A program made the translations under genes and the position numbers. DNA of 26,230 nt from Bacteroidales bacterium UBA4353 (lineage in GTDB: Bacteria; Bacteroidota; Bacteroidia; Bacteroidales; Paludibacteraceae), in assembly GCA_002394025.1 (NCBI GenBank), contig DGSV01000028.1:1-26230 (forward strand). The letters are read 5' to 3'. This document shows positions 7,365-13,822 of this stretch, piece by piece (position 1 is the first letter of the stretch; each line of letters begins with the position of its first letter). The notes below the pieces were generated by a model. It did no database searches and was not told the origin of the DNA. It was given only the letters and a program-made list of their open reading frames with translations.

Positions 7365-9149
7365 CTACCTTTTTAAGTTTTTGAGATTTTTATTATCTTT
7401 TCCGTCTTTTCCTCCTTTGTTTCTTTTATTCTTATTATCGTCCTTATCATCATCCTGGTCTTTGCTTACGGCGCTTACCACCTGTTTGATTTTCTTAGGT
7501 GTCCGCTGCGTAGCGCTGAATATATCTTGCTGATTTTGTGGTCTTTCTCTTTTAGCCCAGAAGAATTGCGAGAGGTATAGTTCCTCGCTATCTATCTGGT
7601 CGAGAGGGTACATAGTACCTTCAGACATTGGTGTGAGCACCGCCCGCTCCACTTTCTTGTCTTTGAAGAATATTTTGATAAAGCTCGAGAGTGTTTTATT
7701 GACTCCTATCAGTTGTCCGTCATCTTCGGGGTAGAATACTGTCTCGGTATTGCCGTTAACATCAACACGGTATAGTTCCTTATCACGCACATAGGCGTAT
7801 AGTTCCTTGCCTTGCATCTGATTGTAGTGCAGTGTGTCAAGTTGTTGCACTACTATGGCATTGCCTGTGATATGTGCGTGATGCACTGTACCGTTTTGCA
7901 TATATATGTCTGCGTTGAGACCTGTTATTTGGCTGTTATCGCTCCATAGTATTGGTTCTCTGTAGAGGTGCATGATGCTGTCGCGTGAGTCGTAGAACAT
8001 GGAGTCGGCTATTGCCTGTAGGTCACGTCTGTAGAGTCTGACATTCCAGAATGCCGTGAGGGTGTTATAATTCACGCTGTCGGGTTCGTTAGTCGCCAGG
8101 GTATCTGTGTTCTCCACTATCATGCTATCGGGCTGTTGGGCAAGAATGCTGTCGGGCAGGGGTGGTGGCAGGGCTTTGTAGCGTGATATGTACAGGGTGT
8201 CAGCATGCATGAATAGCGAGTCGCTATCGGTCCAGTCTATTGCCATGGCCGAATCTGTCGCCATGCCGTTACCGGTGAGTTGGTTATAGTAGCCGTAATT
8301 GCCACATAGAGTGGTATGGTTGGTGGTATCGGTGAGCAGCATGTGTCCATAGACTTGCGCAAACTGTCGCGGTTTGTCGTAGAGTATGGTGTCGCCGGTC
8401 AGTGTTTGCTGTGTCTGATGTTCGATGAGCGACTTGTTATAGAGTGCCGAATGTTCTGTCCGGGTATTATACCACCCCAGGGTGCTGTATATCGTTGTTT
8501 GCCCATGATACACAATAGTTGTCGGTCCTACGATATCCGCCACATGGCTCACCGTGTTGTAGTGTAAAGTATCGGCATCCATCACGAAGTTCGGGTTAGT
8601 GAGGTGTACCGAGTCTTTGAATATGGCCTGTTTAGTATCGGGATGGTATTCGGCTTGTTGCGATTTGAGACTGTTGAGTTCGTCGGCTATAGTGCCCGGA
8701 GTGAGGTAGTATGCCACGTTGCGCATCCGGTCATAGTAGAGGGTGTCGGTGGTGAGTGTGGTAGTGCTGTTTTCCATGCGCACGTTATGCTTCAGAGTGG
8801 CGAGCAAGCTATTGCCGTCGTAGTAGAGTTGGTCGCCATAGAGGAATATAGTGTCGCCCTGCACTATACGTATGTTGCTGAAAGCCTGAAATGAGTTGGT
8901 TGTTTGGAAGAAGTATGCTGAGTCGCAATACATCAGTGCGTCTCCATGTCTGAAACGTACATCGCCAGTGAGCAGTTGTCCGTCGGGCACTCGCTGTTGG
9001 TCGAAGCTCAGTCGCTGGGCTTTCTCAAGGTATATGAGCGTGGTATTGCCATCGGTGTTCAATGGTTGCGTCGCGGGCTGCTGGGCCGGCGCGATACTCA
9101 GAACCGACAGCAATAGTAACATGATTATATAGCGTTGACGATTAGGCAC
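7365..9149 (-). CDS. OstA-like (LptA-type) LPS transport protein
   Basis: A 594-residue exported protein (signal peptide 1-22, ending APAQ) built of repeated short beta strands typical of the OstA/LptA fold: LLTGDVRFRHGDALMYCDSA, ADTLHYNTVSHVADIVGPT, TLTGDTILYDKP. LptA-like beta-jelly-roll proteins bridge the periplasm to carry LPS. The strongest match is the N-terminal third (30-260). It is far longer than E. coli LptA (about 185 residues), as is usual in Bacteroidetes. The last 55 residues form a lysine/aspartate-rich tail (KDQDDDKDDNKNKRN...) of low complexity. The start is GTG; a later ATG at codon 10 would lose the basic n-region. It is 13 bp after SurA, which suits joint outer membrane biogenesis. 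Confidence 0.88.
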   Translation of the reverse strand: MPNRQRYIIMLLLLSVLSIAPAQQPATQPLNTDGNTTLIYLEKAQRLSFDQQRVPDGQLLTGDVRFRHGDALMYCDSAYFFQTTNSFQAFSNIRIVQGDTIFLYGDQLYYDGNSLLATLKHNVRMENSTTTLTTDTLYYDRMRNVAYYLTPGTIADELNSLKSQQAEYHPDTKQAIFKDSVHLTNPNFVMDADTLHYNTVSHVADIVGPTTIVYHGQTTIYSTLGWYNTRTEHSALYNKSLIEHQTQQTLTGDTILYDKPRQFAQVYGHMLLTDTTNHTTLCGNYGYYNQLTGNGMATDSAMAIDWTDSDSLFMHADTLYISRYKALPPPLPDSILAQQPDSMIVENTDTLATNEPDSVNYNTLTAFWNVRLYRRDLQAIADSMFYDSRDSIMHLYREPILWSDNSQITGLNADIYMQNGTVHHAHITGNAIVVQQLDTLHYNQMQGKELYAYVRDKELYRVDVNGNTETVFYPEDDGQLIGVNKTLSSFIKIFFKDKKVERAVLTPMSEGTMYPLDQIDSEELYLSQFFWAKRERPQNQQDIFSATQRTPKKIKQVVSAVSKDQDDDKDDNKNKRNKGGKDGKDNKNLKNLKR

Positions 9150-9162
9150 TAATGTATTTTTT

Positions 9163-10518
9163 CTACTTTGTGTTATTTACCCATCCTTCGTATTCAAAGT
9201 CGCAGTTGACCCATTCAGGATCTATCATGATGTAGGTCTCTTGGATTTTTTTCTTAATCCAATTCTGTATTATCCGTTCGCTGGTTTGCTCCACGAGTTG
9301 CTGCTTGATGGTTTGGAAGTCATTGGTGAGGTCGGCTTTGTGTGTGTCAACTTTGCTTTTTAGTTTTACTATAGCGCACACTTCTTTATTGCTTTGGCGG
9401 TCAATCATGACAAACGGGTCAGATATTTCTCCCACTTTCATTTTATAGACCACTTTGGCCACTTCTTGTGGAAGTTGCTGATACTCAAATTTGCTCGTTG
9501 ACATATTTTCGTTTTGCATAACTCCGTTGTTCATCACCGTATTTTTGTCTTGACTGAATGTTGCCACAGCTGTTTCGAAAGTCATTTTTCCGGCTCTTAC
9601 GTCATTTCCTATGCTGTCGAGCAGCGCCATAGCTTTCTGTCTGTCTTGTGCCGATGTTTTTGGTCTGAGCAGTATATGCCTGACGTTCATGCGGTCGCCT
9701 CTTTTTTCTATCATCTGTATGATATGGAATCCGAATTCTGTTTCGACAATACGGCTCACTCTGTTGGGGTCTGTCAGCGAGAAAGCGACATTGGCGAATT
9801 CTGGCACCAGTTGTCCTTTGCCCATAAATCCCAGTTCACCTCCCTGCTTTGCGCTCTCAGTGTCTTCGGAATAGATACGTGCCAGCATTGAGAAAGTCGC
9901 TGTTCCGGCATTGATACGGTCAGTAAATTCCCTCAGCCGGTCTTTTACGCGGTCTATTTCCTCGCGTGGTACCGGGGGGGCTATGGTGATTATCTGGACC
10001 TCGACCTGAGTGGGGATGATGGGTATGCTGTCAGCCGGAAGTTCGCTGTAGTAGTGGCGTATCTCGGCAGGTGTGGGTTTTATATCACCTGTTATCTTCT
10101 GCTGCATCTGTTGGATAATCATCTGATTGCGAACCATCTCGGTGATATCCTCACGAATTTCGTTCAAGGGTTTACGGAAATATTCTTCCATTTTTTCCTT
10201 AGAACCTATCTGACTCAGGAAATAGTTGATACGCATCTCTACTTGGCTATTGACTTGGCTGTCGGCAGCTTCTATTGAGTCGAGTTGCGCTTGGTGCAGG
10301 AATAGTTTCTGCACCGCCATCTGCTCGGGAATGATGCAATATGGGTCGCCTTTGATTTCCATTCCCTCATATTGCGCGCGAAGGCGCTGTTCCTCAATCT
10401 CGGAGCGCAGAATGGCTTCATCGCCTACTATCCATACCACTTGGTCTATCACGGCATTTTGGGCTATGGAAAGCAGACTGAACAATATTACTGATGATAG
10501 TAAAAAAAATCGCTTCAT
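9163..10518 (-). CDS. surA: Periplasmic chaperone and peptidyl-prolyl isomerase, SurA type
   Basis: A 451-residue exported protein (signal peptide 1-19, ending SIAQ). The layout matches SurA: an N-terminal chaperone helix region (20-165), then two tandem parvulin domains (about 170-275 and 276-380), then a C-terminal segment. The first parvulin domain shows YSED...GGELGFMGKGQLVPEF and GFHIIQ; the second starts NVRHILLRP but lacks a clear GGxLG motif (NNGVMQNEN), so it may be catalytically weak. SurA folds outer membrane barrel proteins. It overlaps the upstream lipoprotein by 4 bp (ATGA at 10515-10518), which implies coupled translation. The gene symbol rests on architecture. Confidence 0.9.
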   Translation of the reverse strand: MKRFFLLSSVILFSLLSIAQNAVIDQVVWIVGDEAILRSEIEEQRLRAQYEGMEIKGDPYCIIPEQMAVQKLFLHQAQLDSIEAADSQVNSQVEMRINYFLSQIGSKEKMEEYFRKPLNEIREDITEMVRNQMIIQQMQQKITGDIKPTPAEIRHYYSELPADSIPIIPTQVEVQIITIAPPVPREEIDRVKDRLREFTDRINAGTATFSMLARIYSEDTESAKQGGELGFMGKGQLVPEFANVAFSLTDPNRVSRIVETEFGFHIIQMIEKRGDRMNVRHILLRPKTSAQDRQKAMALLDSIGNDVRAGKMTFETAVATFSQDKNTVMNNGVMQNENMSTSKFEYQQLPQEVAKVVYKMKVGEISDPFVMIDRQSNKEVCAIVKLKSKVDTHKADLTNDFQTIKQQLVEQTSERIIQNWIKKKIQETYIMIDPEWVNCDFEYEGWVNNTK

Positions 10519-11378
10519 TGTTTTATGACGATATCGCCTTGCCGCACGGCTTTGTCAAACATCTGTTGTTCAAAGTCTTGCAGAAAGTCTGTTTTACGTT
10601 GGTTGAGAATGATGTTTCGTATCTGATGTTCGGCGAATGACATTGGTGCCACTTGTCCGGCTTCTTTATATTCTATTACTGACATCACAGCTGTAGAGCC
10701 TTGGTGGCTCCATGTGATGATATTTTTCGGTGTTGCCGTTTTGCTTATGTTGGGCATACCGGGCAGAAGTTTTTGCACGTCGCTCAAGGGTACAAAGTCG
10801 TTGTCGGAGATGATGTATTTATAGGCATTAGCCAGCGCGAAACTGTTGAGGTCTGCTATTTGCTCTTCATCGGTCGCCATAAGCAGTTTGCGGGTGTGAC
10901 TATCGTCGGCAAGGCTGTTGTTCAGAACCATCACGCGACACCTGACAATGGGTTCGCGAAGCAGCAACTCACTACTATGATGGTTGTAGAAGTTCTGTAT
11001 CTCACTTTCCGTTACCTCTTTCGACATCTTCTGGTCAACAATCTGCTGTTCGTAGTTATACACCATCAGTTGCCTACGGTAGCGTTCCACCTGTCGCAGT
11101 ATCTCGGCAGTGTCGGCAAGGTTTTTCTTGGCAGTGTTATAAATCAGCTGTTGCTTAGCCCATTGCATGATATATTTTCCCGCGAGTTTCGCCGAGTCTT
11201 CAGCAGTAGTGCCTATTGGTACTATGTCGCGTAGTTGGTCGGCATAGAGGTGGTGTCCAGCCACTTCAGCGATGGCTTGACGCGTTTCGTTGCGCCGCTG
11301 ATGCCACGAGCGCATACGCTCACAGCCACTCAACAAGAGCAGCATGGCAAGAGATAGTATGAAAGTTGTTTTTCTCAC
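10515..11378 (-). CDS. Lipoprotein related to SurA/PpiC N-terminal region
   Basis: A 287-residue protein with a lipobox (LLSGC, lipidated Cys19), so it is anchored in a membrane. It resembles the non-catalytic helical part of SurA/PrsA proteins (VERYRRQLMVYNYEQQIV, VTESEIQNFYNHHSSEL) but has no recognisable parvulin signature: HILLRP and GGELG-type motifs are missing. It may act as a chaperone partner for SurA, whose start codon overlaps its stop. The start is GTG at 11378, supported by the signal peptide immediately after it (RKTTFILSLAMLLLL). It lies 5 bp after the DUF2461 gene. Confidence 0.82.
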   Translation of the reverse strand: MRKTTFILSLAMLLLLSGCERMRSWHQRRNETRQAIAEVAGHHLYADQLRDIVPIGTTAEDSAKLAGKYIMQWAKQQLIYNTAKKNLADTAEILRQVERYRRQLMVYNYEQQIVDQKMSKEVTESEIQNFYNHHSSELLLREPIVRCRVMVLNNSLADDSHTRKLLMATDEEQIADLNSFALANAYKYIISDNDFVPLSDVQKLLPGMPNISKTATPKNIITWSHQGSTAVMSVIEYKEAGQVAPMSFAEHQIRNIILNQRKTDFLQDFEQQMFDKAVRQGDIVIKQ

Positions 11379-11383
11379 TGTGA

Positions 11384-12061
11384 TTAGTATCCAAGCACTT
11401 CGTCAACGGTGTAGTTGAGGAAGTCGTTGAGGGGTTTAGCAGCCTGACAGGCATCAATAATGGTACTCCATCCTTGAGGTGACACAAGCAGTTCTTCGCT
11501 TAGAGGTCTCATAACGCAGAACATCTTGAGTTTGAGCCAGTCGGCATGTTCGAAATCGGTCGGAAATCCTTGCGGAACTTTCTTTAGGGTATAGCTTTTG
11601 TCGAAGTCCGTAAAGTGCTTGCGAAAGTGTTTCGCGGCAAATATCTTCTCAAGTTCATCACTATTGTCATATATGGCATATCTCAATTCCTTGAGCAGTG
11701 TTTTCTCGTGGTCAGGGCACCATACTCCCGCCGCCATCATAGAAGCTCCCGGTTGCAGGTGTAGGTAGTAGCCCCCTCGCATTGACTTTCTGCCTCCATG
11801 GCTTGCCACATAAACTCCCATGTGATTTTTATATGGTGTTTTGTCGGCGGAAAAACGCGTGTCGCGGTATATGCGGAATATGCAGTCTTTGGGTTGTAAG
11901 CCGCGGGCTTGCGGGTCGAAGAGGGATATGTCGTGAATAAATCGCTCACTGATGCCTATGAACTCATCATGGGCGGCGATGTAAAGGTCTTTATGTTCGG
12001 CAAACCACTCGCGGTTGTTATTAGCTATCAGCTGTTTGAGAAATTCGAGTATCTGTTGCAT
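11384..12061 (-). CDS. DUF2461 family protein
   Basis: A 225-residue cytoplasmic protein without signal peptide. It matches the DUF2461/TIGR02453 family: FLKQLIANNNREWFAEHKDLY near the start, then FRIYRDTRFSADKTPYKNHMG (about 82-102), then YYLHLQPGASMMAAGVW. The function is unknown across the family. It is the first gene of the tightly spaced cluster with the SurA-type genes, separated from dnaB by a 120-bp gap that holds a REP-like repeat. Confidence 0.92.
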   Translation of the reverse strand: MQQILEFLKQLIANNNREWFAEHKDLYIAAHDEFIGISERFIHDISLFDPQARGLQPKDCIFRIYRDTRFSADKTPYKNHMGVYVASHGGRKSMRGGYYLHLQPGASMMAAGVWCPDHEKTLLKELRYAIYDNSDELEKIFAAKHFRKHFTDFDKSYTLKKVPQGFPTDFEHADWLKLKMFCVMRPLSEELLVSPQGWSTIIDACQAAKPLNDFLNYTVDEVLGY

Positions 12062-12105
12062 AGTTCTTTGGTCTTTGGTTTCTTTATACGGATGCGATTT
12101 ATTGT

Positions 12106-12174
12106 GTGTCCGTACAGGTCATTGCACTTATTGTGCGCATGGACACGCCACGGCGTGTCCGTACAGGTCTTTGC
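12106..12174. repeat. REP-like element with GTGTCCGTACAGGTC direct repeats and a hairpin
   Basis: Two 20-bp direct repeats (GTGTCCGTACAGGTC plus WTTGC) lie at 12106-12125 and 12155-12174 with one mismatch. Between and overlapping them, GGACACGCC (12141-12149) pairs perfectly with GGCGTGTCC (12152-12160) around 2 bases. A shorter copy of the motif (CGTGTCCGTACA) lies at 21751-21762. It sits between dnaB and DUF2461; on the minus strand it lacks a T tract, so it may stabilise or process RNA rather than terminate it. Confidence 0.8.
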
Positions 12175-12181
12175 GCTTTGT

Positions 12182-13702
12182 TCAAAATGGTGTTCCGGCA
12201 GGTTTATCATCTTCAAAGCCGCCTATTTGTGCCGCAAAATCGGCATTATTCATCTTCGAGGAATAGGTGGTTTGTCGCTCCACATTGTTGTCTAAGGCAT
12301 TATTTTCTATGTCGAGGAATTTGGCATATTGCGCTCTGAAGCGTAGTTTTTTTATTCCCGTTTGTCCGTTACGGTGTTTTGCTATCACCATCTCCGCCAA
12401 TCCCCGATAGTCTTCGCCGTTTTCACCTTCTGTAACTCCGTAGTATTCGGGTCGGTGAATAAACATCACCATATCCGCGTCCTGTTCTATTGATCCTGAC
12501 TCACGCAGGTCGCTTAGTTGCGGTCTCTTACCTTCGCCTTTGGTTCCGGTTGTTCGGTTTTCCACACCGCGGTTGAGCTGCGCTAATGCTATGATTGGTA
12601 TGTCAAGTTCTTTGGCGAGCCCTTTGAGCGATCGGGATATGATGCTCACCTCTTGTTCGCGGTTGCCGAAATTCATGCCTGATGCGTTCATGAGTTGCAG
12701 GTAGTCGATGATGATGCACTGCACGCCATGTTCTCTGACCAGTCTTCTGGCTTTGCTGCGAAGTTCGAATACCGACAGGCTCGGTGTATCGTCGATGTAT
12801 ATCGGCGCTCCGAGCAGGTGCCGCACACGTTCGTCGAGTTGTATCCATTCAGCCTCATTGATGTCTCCTTTGCGTATTTTGTCACCTTCTATCTCGCATA
12901 CGTTCATCAGCAGACGGTTGACGAGTTGCAGGTTTGACATCTCCAAAGAGAACATGGCAACCGGCGTGCCAAAATCCACTGCCATATTTCTGACCATGCT
13001 CAGCACGAATGCCGTCTTGCCCATAGCCGGTCGCGCGGCAATGATTATCAGGTCGGAGCGTTGCCATCCCGCCGTTGCGTTGTCAATCTCGCGAAATCCG
13101 CTTAGTATTCCCGGGCTGCCACCTTTCTGGCTCAGCATCTGCAAGCGTTCGAGAGCCGAAGATATCACAGGGTCTATCTGTATCGCCTCGCGGCGCTGAC
13201 CTCGCTGGGCAAGGTCGAAGATACGACCTTCGGCTTTCTGCATAAGTTCCTCAACGTCAGTGGTATCATCATAGGCTTCTTCCTGAATTTCGTTGGAGAT
13301 ACGTATCAGTTCCCTCTCAAGGAATTTCTGCACTATAATCTGGCTGTGATACTCTAAGTTTGCCGTACTGATAACTTTTGTGGTGAGCATAGCCACTTCC
13401 GTTTCTCCTCCTACCACTTCAAGGTCTCCGTTTTTGCGGAGTTCTTCGACCACGGTAAGCCTATCCACCGGTGACTGGCGACTGACAAGTTGCGTTATCG
13501 CGCTGAATATCTTTTGATAGCGTGGGTCGTAGAAGCAGTCTGCGCGCAAGATGTCACTCACACGGTTGTAGGAGTCCTTCTCTATCATCAGTGCTCCGAG
13601 CACACTTTGTTCAAATTCCGGAACTTGGGGCGGAAGCTTGCCATGAACACTGCGGGCGATAGGTAAGGCTATGTTATCTTTATTATTTTTTTTCGCTGCC
13701 AT
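12182..13702 (-). CDS. dnaB: Replicative DNA helicase DnaB
   Basis: Hexameric 5'-3' helicase that unwinds the replication fork and recruits primase. The 506 residues show the N-terminal DnaB domain (about 26-127, PEFEQSVLGALM) and the RecA-like C-terminal domain (from about 175): Walker A AARPAMGKTAF (222-232), FSLEMS (251-256), Walker B IIIDYLQLM (330-338), ALAQLNRGVE and LSDLRESGSIEQDAD (396-410). No intein is present. The start ATG is well placed, with a Bacteroidetes -7 box about 80 bp upstream. The C-terminal tail after 470 is short and variable, as in relatives. Confidence 0.97.
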   Translation of the reverse strand: MAAKKNNKDNIALPIARSVHGKLPPQVPEFEQSVLGALMIEKDSYNRVSDILRADCFYDPRYQKIFSAITQLVSRQSPVDRLTVVEELRKNGDLEVVGGETEVAMLTTKVISTANLEYHSQIIVQKFLERELIRISNEIQEEAYDDTTDVEELMQKAEGRIFDLAQRGQRREAIQIDPVISSALERLQMLSQKGGSPGILSGFREIDNATAGWQRSDLIIIAARPAMGKTAFVLSMVRNMAVDFGTPVAMFSLEMSNLQLVNRLLMNVCEIEGDKIRKGDINEAEWIQLDERVRHLLGAPIYIDDTPSLSVFELRSKARRLVREHGVQCIIIDYLQLMNASGMNFGNREQEVSIISRSLKGLAKELDIPIIALAQLNRGVENRTTGTKGEGKRPQLSDLRESGSIEQDADMVMFIHRPEYYGVTEGENGEDYRGLAEMVIAKHRNGQTGIKKLRFRAQYAKFLDIENNALDNNVERQTTYSSKMNNADFAAQIGGFEDDKPAGTPF

Positions 13703-13761
13703 AAATGTTGGTTATCAGATATTTATCAGACGGTTGGCAATAGGTGTCAATGCCTTGATAT

Positions 13762-13797
13762 AAAAAGCGCACCTAAATACAAAGGTACGCTTTTTTT
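13762..13797. terminator. Bidirectional hairpin between the receptor gene and dnaB
   Basis: A stem of 12 pairs with one mismatch (13762-13773 with 13784-13795) starts with five A and ends in seven T (13791-13797). It can terminate the receptor transcript on the minus strand, though its U tract there is short. It also contains the candidate dnaB -7 box in its loop and right arm. Confidence 0.75.
13780..13787 (-). promoter_or_regulatory. Candidate dnaB promoter -7 box
   Basis: TACCTTTG on the minus strand is a perfect match to the Bacteroidetes -7 consensus TAnnTTTG. It would start RNA near 13773, about 70 bp upstream of the dnaB ATG. No clear TTTG -33 element is seen at the expected distance, so support is moderate. 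Confidence 0.55.
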
Positions 13798-13822
13798 CTG
13801 AATTATAAAAATCCGAGCCTGT

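Noticed and set aside
10701..11234. Plus-strand 177-codon frame, and similar ones at 4881-5396 and 14417-14950
   Set aside because: They are antisense shadows of well-supported minus-strand genes (SurA-like lipoprotein, TPR protein, TonB receptor) and match no family.
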